NCBI GenBank assembly: GCA_002102555.1
Contig: MCFL01000141.1
Span: 1 to 62,078, forward strand
DNA from: Catenaria anguillulae PL171
Taxonomy: Eukaryota > Blastocladiomycota > Blastocladiomycetes > Blastocladiales > Catenariaceae
Direction of reading: 5' to 3'
Length of the DNA: 62,078 nucleotides
Each line of letters starts with the position of its first letter. Position 1 is the stretch's first letter. Under the pieces are notes generated by a model, which was not told the origin of the DNA, ran no database searches, and was given only the letters and a program-made list of their open reading frames with translations. The position numbers and the translations under genes are program-made. Positions 49,839 through 60,736 of the stretch are shown here, piece after piece.

Positions 49839-51542
49839 GAGATGGTTTTGGTTTTACGGCCGCCTTGTGCCTTGTGGGTGATCACGTTTTTTGGAAATGA
49901 TTCTTCACCGGCCTCGAAAAAACCGAAAATCCGCAAAATGAAGCCTTGCCTTGAATCACACAAATCGAGGGAAAAACGAAACCAAAGGGGGTCAGTTGTC
50001 GCACACCTTCCTATGTAGGGAGGCAATAAAGGGCAGGAATGCATTGGCACATACCGAATACAAGCAGGCTCGCTGGAGGGGTCTGCGGGAGTCTCAGCAC
50101 GTTTGCTTGAATAATGGGACAATGGAGAGATGGGAAAACACGAGGTTTGTGCAAATCATGGGGGTCGTCGTCGTGCAAGCGTATCGGTTTTGCACTTTAC
50201 CTTATGCAAAACTACATGCGAGGATGTAATGATGTGAGAAACATGAACATGCATGGAATCAGGAGTAGTGGGAATCAGATAGGGAGTGAGTCACCACAGC
50301 AGTCCACAGGCAGTGCCATTTCTGAGGCAAGACAACAAAAAGGGGTCGACGTGCGAAATAATCCATCTTGATCACAAATGGACAATCGAAGCATTCTCGA
50401 CAAGGCAAAAGTCATGTTGCGTGGAGATGTGTCTCATTTCCAAGGCCATGATGATATCCAATCTCAGCCAGGAGAGTGAAGAATGCACTCGGATGATTAT
50501 GCAAGGTGGAGGTCGGATGATCAAGAGGCGACGGAAGCAAGGGTCAGGAAAAGGGAGGGAATGCAGCGTGAAGTAAACAGATGCGCCATGGAAGAGTCAA
50601 GGTACAATGACGTGTAGAGAAGCGAAGCCAGTGGATGACGACGGAATGTCAAACGAGAATGCCGTCTGCTGTTGGCGCGCCGCCAACAACAGAAACGGAG
50701 GACGTGGCAGGTTTCGTTGGGCGAGCGTGTGGTTGGATGGATGGCCGGCCATGTCAGGCGCTGTGAGTGCGGGCAGTGAATTTTTGGAACAGGTAACCGT
50801 ACCTTGGCTCTGTATTGCTTGAGAAATCATGCGTTATCGGCCATACGTTTGTCGTCCTTGTCATCAGGCAGCCGCCCGCCGCAAAATGAGTCCCATCGCA
50901 AGCACAATCGCGCGCCGACGGACCTTTCGATTTCCCGGCACTTCGATTGGTTTCTCGCTCGCTCGCCCATCACATCAGCACCGCGCCGGATCGAAGTGTT
51001 GGCGTTGGCGTTGTTGGGTTGGTCACACCGCTTGGTTTTTTCGTGGGTTGATGCTTGACGGAGGCGTGCTGGCAAGCACCACCACAGACGGCGATCTTCG
51101 AGCACGCTGGGAACTCGTTTCCAGCGCAATTCCTTCCTCTTGTGTCATACTGACATAGGTGAGCACGCAGTATTTCATGCAACCTCATGGGCGCTTGGCC
51201 GTTGCTTTGGGCCATGTCTCCAGACACTTTCCCACTAACAGCAGACACGCGTCGAAAACCAGTCAAGCACGAACAGCACCAAGCCCTGCTTCACATTCAT
51301 TCTATGCACCATCATCGAGATCGAGGCCGTCATGGCACCAACACCAATCAAGCACAAAGGTGGCTCGCATGATTGCATCCAGCCTGCCTTGGTGCGCATG
51401 GTACGAAAGATCCTGCCAAGGATCATGTGGAGACGCATGTTATGGGGGCGAATGAAATGCTAATCACGAGTGAACGAGACAATTGCTAGTCTTTCACGCA
51501 AACGAGTTGGAACAAGAAACGAGAGAAAAAAAAAGCACAGGA
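49839..51542. other. intergenic region, no gene seen
   Basis: 1.7 kb between the CCCH gene and FPP synthase. All ORFs are short and compositionally ordinary. It probably contains the CCCH promoter/leader and the 3' region of FPP synthase. Confidence 0.4.
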
Positions 51543-52773
51543 TTACTTGGACCGCTTGTAAATCTTGTTCATGAAGGACACATACACCTCGGGCGGGACG
51601 CCCAATCCCTTGTCAATCCCGTTGATCATGCCCATGATGCGCTTGTAACTGGCCTCCTCGTACCGCTCAAACTCCTGGTCCAACTGCATGTCCCGGTACA
51701 GCTGCTTGACGGCCTCGATGCACTTTGCATCCTTGCGGCCATAGTTGGTATCGAGCAGGGTGCGCTGCTCAGGCGTGCACCGTGCAAGCGCCGTGTTTAC
51801 GAGCCACGAGCACTTGTTGTCTTCAATGTCGGTGCGATTTTGCCAAGGACCGACGGATCGGCAAATGCGTCAAGGTAATCGTCTTGCACTTGGAAATATT
51901 CGCCGAGCGGGAGCAGGATTTGCTTGGCCTGATCAAAGGCGGCTGGGTTGGTGATGCCCGAGAGCATGAAGGCCATGGCCACCGACAGGTAGAATGAGTA
52001 GTAGGACGTCTTGTGGACCACAATGTAGGCATGACGGTCGAGCGAGAAGCGCGACAAGTTGACATCGCCCTCCGGGGCGGTGAGCATGTCAATCATTTGA
52101 CCGAGTTCGGTCAGGTAGGCGACTTCGTGCAGGAGGTCGACGAGGTCGGCATAGTAGGGTTGCGAGCGGAAATGCTTCTTGATGAACATGAAGATGTGGC
52201 CTTCGAGAACGAGGGCATCGTTGACGGCTTCGAGCCCCACGCCGGGCATGCGGTACCAGCAAGGCTTGCCGCGGCGGGTGTGCGATTGATCCATGATGTC
52301 GTCAGCGACGAGGAAGCATGCTTGCAGCTACACACGCATCGAGGAGAAAAAAAGGGATCAACGAGGGAACGATCCACAAAAGAGAAGGGAGAACCGCAGA
52401 TACACACCCATTCAATGGCCCAACCGGCAACATGTGCGCGGAAAATGTCGTCCTCGGTCAAGGTCTTGCCTTGCGCTTGGGCAATGATCATGAGCGTGTC
52501 GACAACGGCCAACCCTCGGTTCATCTTGCCGCCCATGACATTGTGCTCAAGCATTTGGCGCATGCGCTGCACGCCAACGGCAGGCATCTTGTACTTGTGC
52601 TCGAGGTCGTGGAGCAGATCCTCGGCAATCACATGGTACGACTTTTCGAACGCGGCAATCACCTCGGGCGAGGTCTTGAGCGGAATCGTGACGGGCATGG
52701 CGGCGGAAACGGCAGCAGAGGGGCTGGGATTAGCGTTGGCGTTGGCGGTCGCAGTGGCAGCAGAGTGGGTCAT
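51543..52773 (-). CDS. ERG20: Farnesyl diphosphate synthase (one frame break)
   Basis: Condenses IPP with DMAPP and GPP to farnesyl diphosphate for sterols, dolichol, ubiquinone and prenylation. Exons 52773-52408 and 52327-51543, about 383 aa. First aspartate-rich motif FLVADDIMDQSHTRRG directly after the intron; second YFQVQDDYLDAFAD; C-terminus KIYKRSK, whose basic end is typical. Just after the second motif the frame shifts: LGKI is followed by DIEDNKCSWLV one base out (AAAATCGCACCGAC, where an extra G would give the conserved GTD). This is a conserved essential enzyme, so a consensus error is likelier than loss. Upstream of ATG 52773 the frame stays open with a basic, Ser-rich stretch (RTFHSRK) that resembles a mitochondrial presequence, but no ATG precedes it. 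Confidence 0.93.
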
Positions 52774-53190
52774 TTTGCGAGAGTGGAATGTGCGGATCGG
52801 GAACGGGGACGGGTGACGAGGTGTCTTGTTGAGTGAGCGAAACAAAGAGGTGGGAGCAAGGGCCGGCAAAGGGGTCGCGGGAGGTGGAGGTTGACGGAAT
52901 TGACGGTGGCAATCGATGGGAGTCGTGGGACTGGGAGTGCTGCAATTGGAAATCGAGCGGCCGCGTGCATGTTTTGCTTGATTTCTGTGGAAGAGGAGAA
53001 AGCAAGCACGAGGAAATGAAATGAAGGGTGTTGGGGGGTTTGCGACTGTTGTGAGTGCGAGACAATCACAAGTTTTTCCGCAGTGTGCAGTGTGCAGTGC
53101 ACAGTGCTTTTGTCAGTTTGGGTGCGAGACACTCTTTTCTCTGTCGCGGGGAACTCGCGAATTCTTATTCAATCCAAAATCAAAGCCTCA
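52774..53190. promoter_or_regulatory. divergent promoter, FPP synthase / PPTase
   Basis: 417 bases between the divergent start codons. An imperfect direct repeat (GTGCAGTGTGCAGTGCACAGTGC) occurs near 53084-53106. Confidence 0.45.
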
Positions 53191-54145
53191 ATGATCCATG
53201 TACATGCAATTCACCTGCCCGATATTGACGATGCCGGCAGCTGTGCACGGTTGGTGGGGCGACTCTTGCCACTCTTGACCGCCGCTGCTGGACGAAACAC
53301 GCCTCCAGTCTCTCCATCTCAGCCAGTGTCGGTTTCGGTATCGGGTGATTCCGCTTTCCCATCAGTCTTTTGCTCGCCCGAATGGGAAATTGCTCGTATT
53401 CGCCGCTTCCGTCATCCGGCCGACCAGCTTCGTGCCCTCGTGGGAACGCTCCTTCTTCGGTCCGGCGTAGCACAAGTGTCGGGTCACTGGCCAATGGTGT
53501 ATCGAACGTCCTTGGGCAAGCCTGTCGCACAATTACCGACTTCGAATCAAGAGCAAGTCTCGCATGTCCCCGTCAGCATTTCCCCACACTGGTCCGTGGG
53601 TCATCGCCTGCTTTGCGTCGGATCAGGGCATCGGGCGTATCGGAATTGATATCACATCGCTCGACTCCGGACATTGTGCTGGCGCCCGCGACACACTGGA
53701 AATGTACTCGCCGTTGCTGTCAGCCGGGGAGCGTCAATGGATCGCAGACTCCCCCGCTGACTTGTGTGCCCTGCGTCGATTTGCATCGTGCTGGACCGTC
53801 AAGGAAGCCGTGCTCAAGTGTCTCGGATCTGGGCTGACTGGGGCGCTGGAGCCGTTGCAGCTGATTGAACAGCATCCACGGGCGCTACCCTCAATGACTG
53901 GCGAATGGCAGACGGTTAACTTTGTTGACCAAGAGCGTCTCGGGCACTTGCCCATTCCTCCAGAGTTGTTGCCTACTCAATCCCTCCATGTCCAAACGAC
54001 CCAAATTGACCACGAGCATTCGCTCAGTCTTGCAGTCGAGCCAAGCGATGGTGTCGATTTGCTGACACCTTGCCCACAATTGACTGTTCTCACCGTTGAG
54101 GAGCTCATTGACGCAATTACACAGTCATATGACACAATACAATGA
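53191..54145 (+). CDS. 4'-phosphopantetheinyl transferase, Sfp/AASDHPPT type (one frame break)
   Basis: Transfers phosphopantetheine from CoA to carrier proteins such as aminoadipate reductase, fatty-acid synthase ACP or secondary-metabolite synthases. About 317 aa from ATG 53191 (MIHVHAIHLPD). Motifs: RTSLGKPVA, then SISHTGPWVIACFASD, IGIDIT (metal-binding Asp), and FASCWTVKEAVLKCLGSGL with the W..KEA signature. The first motifs and the rest are in different frames; the switch falls in ATTTCCCCACAC at about 53579-53590, where one C fewer gives the conserved SHTG. The long C-terminal tail after residue 230 is variable. The stop lies 16 bases from that of the convergent neighbour. Confidence 0.85.
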
Positions 54146-54161
54146 CAGTCATTGGTGAATC

Positions 54162-55470
54162 TCACTCTTCTCCATCGGAATCAACCGCTCCAAACTCCTT
54201 GTCAACCACCTCTCTTGCCTTGACCAACGCCATCCTTGCCTCGCTCACCCACTTGCTTGCCGCATCCGACTCACCAACGAGCCAACTCAACTCTTGTTGC
54301 TCCTCACTCTTGCCGTTGCCACCTGCACACAGGATTCGGGACCACAGGGCCAACAGCCGGTCCATGTGCATGCGCAAGCCGGCATATCCAGGCTCGCCCG
54401 AACGCGCAGCGGGCACTCGGCAACCGCCGCGCCGAGTTCATCGAGCGACTCGGCGAGTGCGGAAGCCGTATCGGGAAGTGCATCGAGCGGCGACATGTCA
54501 GACGGGTCCGGTGTCGAGGTAGAGAGGAAAGACGTCACCTTGGCAAGAAAGACGACGACAAGGTCACGAGCTTGACAACAATGGCCAGACGAGCCAGTTC
54601 GGCGGCCTTGGCCTCGTCACTCAAGCCAGCCGCATCCTGCTGCTCTTGCTCATCGCCGTCGGCGTCACCATCATCACCCTCGTCATCCTCGTCCGAAAAG
54701 AAATCGTTCTCTCCACCGCCACCCGCCTCAAATTCTTCCACGCTCTCCTTGACCTCGGCCAAAACATCCTTTGCCAAATCCGCCTCGGCTTCCACGCCTT
54801 GCACACGGCTGCCCGATTGGTCAGCGGCAATTCCTTGATCAAATCGGCCGACTTCCACGCCACCCCGTGTCGAGCAGATATTTTTGCCAGCGCACGATCG
54901 GTCGCAGAGGTGGCCGTGCCGGCGGCGAGGGCCGCGGCAGCTGCATCCGCACCACCGCTCAGACTTGTCACAAAACCTTCGACGAGCGCGCTGAGGCGAG
55001 GAGGATTTCGCGAGCTGTGCCAAAGTGTAGGTTGCGAACGGTGCGTCCGAGAGATTTCGGGCGAGACGCAACGTGGGCAACGAGTTGTGTCGAGAGTGTC
55101 ACGAGGGACTTGACTTCGGCCTTGGAGGTTTCAGCAGGTGGGCCTTGGCTGCCAACCTCTTCCTCGCGGTGGAGCAAGGTGAATTTGGTGATGGCATGGT
55201 GAATGTGGGCGCCGACAGCGTGCAATTGCGTCGTAGTGTCGGCGTCGAAATCGGCGGCCGAGACGGCCAGGGTCGGGGTGAGGAGTTCAGAGTCGAGCAG
55301 CGAGACGTTGGTCGAGAGTGCATTCAGGAGTTGAATTAGGACGGGGACACAAGGTGCGGGTGGTCGACTGGTTGTTGCGGCTGAGGGCGACGCCGACGCC
55401 GACGACGAATTGGATGCCACGCGGCCTTGGCTTTGGCCTTTTTGGCGAGGGCCTGCTGTTTGCTTACCAT
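54162..55470 (-). CDS. GCIP/CCNDBP1-like protein (several frame breaks)
   Basis: Resembles the Grap2/cyclin-D-interacting family: helical proteins of about 360 aa, nuclear and cytosolic, of poorly known role. Start ATG 55470 (MVSKQQALAKKAKAKAA) is typical for fungal members. Blocks in order: LIQLLNALSTNVSLLDSELL, VGAHIHHAITKFTLLHREEE, LGRTVRNLHFGTAREILLAS, HGVAWKSADLIKELPLTNRA, VEAEADLAKDVLAEVKESVE, an acidic FFSDEDDEGDDGD stretch, AKAAELARLAIVVKLVT, LDALPDTASALAESLDELGA and SKWVSEARMALVKARE. These fall in different frames, needing about five one-base shifts across 1.3 kb. The blocks themselves are well kept, so sequence error is likelier than old decay. Exon limits are approximate. Confidence 0.6.
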
Positions 55471-55805
55471 TGTTGCTTGTTTACTGTGCCAGAAGGCTGC
55501 GTAGAGCGATCTATCGCCAGCCCAGCGTCCAGCAGCTTGGGTGCGTTCTTCGATGAGCATTTTCGCACTGCCCATCACGTGAACCGTTGTTGGCTATCCA
55601 TCGTCACAAGCAGGCCGCACCGACATAATCCAGACCAAGTTGGAAAGATACATATGTATGTGCGTGTATCGGAGCGAGGGTCAAGTATACTGTATACACA
55701 AGAGAAAACAAAGACGGGAAGGAAGTAAGCACCTCCCACTACCGAAAAATGGCTAAGCAACAAACAGAAAAAAAAGGAATCAAGACACAGGCACGGCTCC
55801 TGCAC
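55471..55805. other. intergenic region
   Basis: 335 bases upstream of the GCIP-like gene and downstream of Pam16. Nothing recognised. Confidence 0.35.
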
Positions 55806-56402
55806 TCACGGCTTTGGCGGTTGCTGCTGCTGCTGCGATGGTGGCTGCTGACTTGCAGCCGCATTCTGTGCCCCTGTTGCCTCCTGCTCACCCAATGCAA
55901 CCTTCAACTCTCCTCCAACCGCTCCTTTGCCCTGAACACCTTGCTCTGCGATAAAAAGATCCACCCTTGCGGGATCGTTTTGTGCAAACAGCGTCTGATA
56001 CCGGTCGAGGATTTCTGTTGGGTTGGGATCGGCTCCTTCTTCACGTTGAGAATGAGAGCAGCCTCGTCCAGAGTAATGCCGAGCTTCTTGTTGAGTGCAT
56101 CTGATGGACTGATGGGGTTCCCGTCGACTCCGGCGTCGGCGCCGACTTCACCAGAGGAGGCTCGTTGGCGGGCGGCATCTGCGATACAGATTGTGAGAAG
56201 AAAGAAAAGTGGGACGGAGATTGGTCAGCAATTGCCGGGGACTTGGAGAGCAAGCAAACGAATGAGATACGGACTGGCGGCTGCGACCTTGTAGGCGTCG
56301 ACAAAAGCCTTTCCAAAAATTGATGCGCCAGTAATGACAATCTGCGCAATGATTTTCGGTGCCTGGAATGGGCCAAGGAACCGAGGGCCCAGCATGAGAC
56401 AT
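55806..56402 (-). CDS. PAM16: Pam16/Tim16, presequence-translocase motor subunit (frame breaks)
   Basis: J-like regulatory protein of the TIM23 import motor, matrix side of the inner membrane; it holds Pam18 and restrains its stimulation of mtHsp70. Exon with KIIAQIVITGASIFGKAFVD, matching the conserved N-terminal helix, then an intron of about 100 nt (GTCCGTATC...CGCAG). The next exon reads AANAARQRASSGEV and GITLDEAALILNVKK, the start of the J-like domain, which lacks the HPD motif in this family. ILDRYQTLFAQNDPA and QSKVFRAKERLEE follow in shifted frames, then LKVALGEQEATGAQ and a Gln/Pro-rich end (stop 55806-55808). At least three one-base shifts are needed. The extreme 5' end is uncertain: ATG near 56393-56402, possibly with another small intron. 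Confidence 0.72.
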
Positions 56403-57182
56403 GGACATGGAAAGCAGCGGGTTAGGAAAGGTCGACGCAAAATCAATGGCAAAGGGATTGGACGATGGGGCAATCACAGGCTCTCTGCCGACCGGGTTCG
56501 TTGAGAATGTTTCCGGAAGATGGAGCCAGGTTTGGAGTGTGTTTGGGGGAACGATTCAATCGATAGAAGGATTGGAGAGCAACTGACCGACATGATTGTG
56601 GATGACTGGTTGACTTGGCGGCGATGCGAGGCGGCAGTCGATATTGCAGCAAGTTTCTAGCTTACATGGATCGTTATTCATTGGCCATAGCAAACTATAT
56701 AAGCCGATTTTGCGAATGCAATTGTGTGTTGCTGAGTGACATTGATGGGAAGCTGTTTGGAATCTGGAGGAAGCTCGGGCCGATCGGCAGAGTGGCAGAG
56801 TCAGATCGAAGGCCCATAATGAGAATGATGTCATGTGCCCCGCTATTCGCGCATGCCATCATCCACATCTTCCACGGCCATTTTCGGTACGCATGTCTCG
56901 CACCTGCGACAGCCGCCAACGCCACCGTCAATGCTTCGCGGCCGCCGTCGCCACTCCCGGCCGGCGGTATCGAGCCCTTGAACGCAATACAGTCGGGGCA
57001 CAGGCCACCAAGGCCACCTAAATGCACTGTGAAAAGTACATGGCTCAGGTGATGGCTTGTGGTTCGTGCCAGTGTCATCTCCCATAATTACTCTGCCTAG
57101 TTGTGAAATAACATCCATGCAACCGCCTCAAGGCGTTTAAAGTACACCAAGCAACAGTCTCCCATCACCAATCCAATTCGAA
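56403..57182. other. divergent intergenic region, Pam16 / DnaJ
   Basis: About 0.8 kb of divergent promoter sequence. No gene recognised. Confidence 0.35.
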
Positions 57183-58950
57183 ATGTCCTGTCCTCGACAT
57201 CAACAGGCGTGGGCGCCATCCCCATCATTCACTCACGTAAGCCCGTCACAACGCTTCGGATCGCCTGCGAATCATGCAAGCTCCAAATCGAGTTCCAAAA
57301 GCCAACCTCGGACCACCCGATCTCGCCGGCACCAAAGTGTCGCCTGCAAAACACTGTCGGCGTGCGTTGCTGGAGCTGCAACGCATCACCCACGTGACAT
57401 GCAAGGCCGCCCAAAGGCGTCCGATGCAAGCGAACGAGCGAGCCCTTTGGAAGCCGGTCGTTGGGCACGGATGAAAATCCCGCGTCCATGGCCTATTACG
57501 ACGAGTTGGGTGTGAGTGCCACGGCGACTGCTGGCGAAATCAAGAAGGCTTATTATCAGCTGGTTTGTTGATTTCGGTTGAGCCTTGGCCTTCTGTCGTC
57601 GACACCTATTCACACATTCACACCTCCCCTCTTTGTCCTTCTTTGTCCATTCTGTAGGCCATGAAGTATCATCCCGACAAGAACGGCGGTGACGCCGATG
57701 CAGCTGAACGTGTGCGTGTTTTTCACCATTGTTCTTCTCTTCGTTCAGGGTATCTTGACTAACTTGGCTTCAACATACATATTCCATTTTCCATGACTCA
57801 GTTCAAGGTATATATCATGACATGCATCTCAGCGCTCCATCTCGACTCGTTGGCTTTTCCCTTCCCCAACCTGCTGTCGTTGCCGACATCTCAAAGTTTC
57901 CCCGTCTCTTTCTCCTGTCCTCTTTGCTTGCCCGCTTCCGTCACTCTATCTCGATGCCTGCACGATTCCGACACTTGTCATCTCACACGCCAGCCCCACC
58001 TTGGGCAATTCATGCTCACATAGCGCATTTCCGAGGCGTACCAAGTTCTTTCCGATCCGAAGCTCCGCAAGCAATACAACCAGTTTGGCAAGGACGATGC
58101 CGGCCCGAGGGCGGGTTTGTCGACCCGTCATCCTTCTTCAAGGCACAGTTTGGTACGGCTGTTCTGAATCGCTCGTCTTTTTTTTCCCACCGTACTTTTT
58201 TTTTCGCTAACTATTTATCCGCTCTGCATGTGCATTCGCAACACAACGCAGGCGGCGACCGGTTTGTCGACATTATTGGCGAAATCTCGATCGCCGAAGA
58301 CTTCAAGCACGCCATCGAAACCATTGACGATGACGACAAGCTCACGCCCGAGGAGCGGGCCAAGCGTGACGCCGCACAAACCGAGGAAAAGCAGCGTGCG
58401 CGCGAGGCGCGTGTTGCCAAGCTGGTGAGCAATTTGATCCACAAGCTCAGCATCTTGACCGAGACCGACATGGACGAAAAGGCGACCAAGGCGTTTGAGC
58501 AGATTGTCAAGATGGAGGCGGACGAGCTCAAGGAGGAGAGCTACGGCGTTGAGCTCTTGCACGCCACCGGGTATACGTACACGCTCAAAGCCAAGCAGTA
58601 CTTGGCGGGCAGCTCGTTTGGTAGTTATTGGCATTCCATGGCGGAGAAGGCACATGTCGTTTCCGAGACGGTATCCACGTTCAAGTCGGCCATCGACTTG
58701 CAGAGGTCGTTTTCGCAGTTGAGCGAGGCAGACAAGAAGGGCATGGCGCGTGAGGAGAGGGAAAAGTTGGAGGAGGCGGCCGCCATGCGTGGCTTGGAGG
58801 CATTGTGGAAGGGTAGCAAGATGGAGGTGCAGTCGGTGCTGCGCGAGGTGTGCGACCGGGTGTTGGGCGACAAGGCATTGTCCAAGGAACAGGCAAGGCG
58901 GCGGGCGGTGGCGCTTAAGATTGTCGGGCAAACGTACCAGGCCGCCCGCC
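57183..58950 (+). CDS. DnaJ-X (Caj1/Djp1-type) J-protein with N-terminal Cys motifs
   Basis: Hsp70 co-chaperone. J domain: YYDELGVSATATAGEIKKAY, intron 57563-57657, MKYHPDKNGG with HPD, then FKRISEAYQVLSDPKLRKQY. FK comes from a 6-nt exon (57802-57807). Later exons are 58024-58152 and 58252 to about 58950; the last runs RFVDIIGEISIAEDFKHAIE through IVGQTYQAARQ, the DnaJ-X region. Upstream of the J domain, in partly shifted frames, is LRIACESCKLQIEF and VGVRCWSCNAS: two CxxC pairs like a zinc ribbon, then GTDENPAS before YYDELG, an arrangement I recall from other fungal DnaJ-X proteins. The start is uncertain: ATG 57183 for the long form, ATG 57488 for a short one. The ORF stays open to 59177. 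Confidence 0.82.
57802..57807 (+). other. 6-nt microexon of the DnaJ-X gene
   Basis: TTCAAG between GACTCAG and GTATAT encodes the Phe-Lys that precedes ISEAYQVLSD in J domains. Exons on both sides are in phase 0. The following intron is unusually long for this window (216 nt). Confidence 0.75.
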
Positions 58951-59178
58951 AAGGTGAGCCCTCGCGCCAGTGTCTGCAGGATCCAAGTAAATGTTTCCGT
59001 GCCCGTGTTGCTCATAGTGTGTTTGTTAGATTGCATTCATGTACCAGTCAATATCGTCAATGTATACTTGTATCCGAATTGAATGTCAGCAACACAACAA
59101 GTGCTTTATTGAATGCGAATCCATGGACGATTCGATCCATATTATTGTACATACACACAGACAAACAAACCAATTGAA

Positions 59179-60318
59179 TTAATCCAACTCCATGTACTCG
59201 TCACCACCTTGCGTCTTGGCCTTTTCCAACTCTGCCAAATGGCGTTTCAACTTGCGCTCAAAGATGGGATCCTTTTCCACTGATCCTCACGCACGTAGTG
59301 CGGGCAACCGGCGACTGGACACTCCGTCGCCCGTTTGCCTGTTGAATGAGTTGGCGAATGGCGTGGTTCTCGTACCGGTGCTTGCACAAACTGCTGCGCA
59401 CAGGGTGCTTGAAGGTCCCGCAGTGATGGGTCACGAAAGTCTTCCTTTTCGGCTGTGATCATGAGGTCGTCGTCCTCTCCAAATCGCCTGGGGCAAACCG
59501 CGGATCCTTGGTGAGCTCCCACATTTTGGCGCGGGCAGCGACGCGAGGTTGCCGGTTGGGATGCCGTCGGCAGTTGGGGCAGTGGTGGGTTGCGGTCTGG
59601 ATCGGCGAAATGGGCGCGGAAGGAGGTGGCAACGTCGTCGGGCTATTGTGTGGGTGATATGATTGAGTGTCACCATGTCATATGTGTCAAGTGAGCGAGA
59701 GAGTAGTAGATGTACATCGGGAATCTTGCCCTTCTTGTCGTCCTTTTCCGCCTTGACCTTGGATTCCGAGTCGGACTGGGACTGGGATTGTGACTGCTCG
59801 CCATCGACATCCATACGGTTCTCTTGCTCTTCACGAAGCGCCGCCTCCTGAAGCAGCGATGTCTTGAGTGAGTCGGCGACAAGCGCCAATGCGGCGTCAC
59901 TGCTCTTGACGGCAGCCACGACATCGTCGAGTTTTGGAACGACCTTGTTGACGAGCAAGTTTGCCTGCTCGATATTGTCCACGTCGGCGCAAGTCAAAAG
60001 CGACTTGGGTGACGAGTTCCGAGTAGTGCCAAGCTCGGCCATGATATCTTGTGACTCGGCAGTGAGCTTGCCAATGTCAGATTCGAGAAACTGGGCGAGC
60101 GAGCGGAGCTTGCGCATCTCTGCGCTGCCTCCACCCGCAGCGGCCCCGCCGCGGTTGACGGGAGCGCGGCGTGCAGAGGACGGGGCCGAGGAAAAGTCGA
60201 ATGGGTTCTCGAAGGCAAAGCCAGCGCCGTCATCGTCACCGTCGTCATCGTCGCGGATGACGTGGCGCGCATTGCGCAGGTTGCGGCGGGAGTTGTAGGT
60301 TGTTTGCATGGCGAACAT
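59179..60318 (-). CDS. NSE2: Nse2/Mms21 E3 SUMO ligase of the SMC5/6 complex (frame breaks)
   Basis: SP-RING SUMO ligase acting with SMC5/6 in repair. Starts at ATG 60318 or 60309 (MQTTYNSRRNLRNAR), then an acidic low-complexity stretch. A helical region (MRKLRSLAQFLESDIGKL, NIEQANLLVNKVVPKLDDVV) matches the SMC5-binding helices. An intron (about 59641-59717, GTACATC...AATAG) follows GKIPD. The C-terminal SP-RING has LMITAEKEDFRDP, HPVRSSLCKHRYENHAI and ECPVAGCPHYVREDQWKR, then DPIFERKLKRHLAELEKAK and stop TAA 59181-59179. The Cys/His ligands C.H and CPVAGC are visible. Blocks lie in different frames: about four one-base shifts, all in the 3' half. The stop is almost back to back with the end of the DnaJ ORF. 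Confidence 0.8.
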
Positions 60319-60736
60319 TGACTGTATCATATGTATCGATCTCTTGTGTGACGGAGAATGGAGAATGGAGAAGTGGAGATTGAACACGCGAGACATCCGA
60401 TCAAGACTGATCGATCGAGCGTGTCCACGTGTGAGACGTACCGCGGCCGCCGATTGCACCGACCGCTTCCAACACCAACAACAAACAACATGTACATACA
60501 TATGAATACGTACACCGAGATGAGATGATCGCCTCCTCTCTCCCCTCCCGTGATTCCATGCACCACCAACACGCATCGTGCCGGCAACATCGGCAGCTTT
60601 TGGCCGACCGTGGCCCCCGCCAGCATCGTCGCCTTTCACATACACTCGTTTCCCTTCTCGTGGCATCCCTCTTCCATGCTCGCTGGGCGACGCCGCATCA
60701 TTCCTTTCAACCCGTCCACGCAGCACGCAAGCTCGC
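60319..60736. other. divergent intergenic region
   Basis: Spacer between Nse2 (-) and the terminal plus-strand locus. No defined element recognised. Confidence 0.3.

Noticed and set aside
51790-51850. Programmed frameshifting in FPP synthase
   Set aside because: No slippery heptamer or following structure was recognised, and similar one-base shifts occur in several neighbouring genes, so error is simpler.
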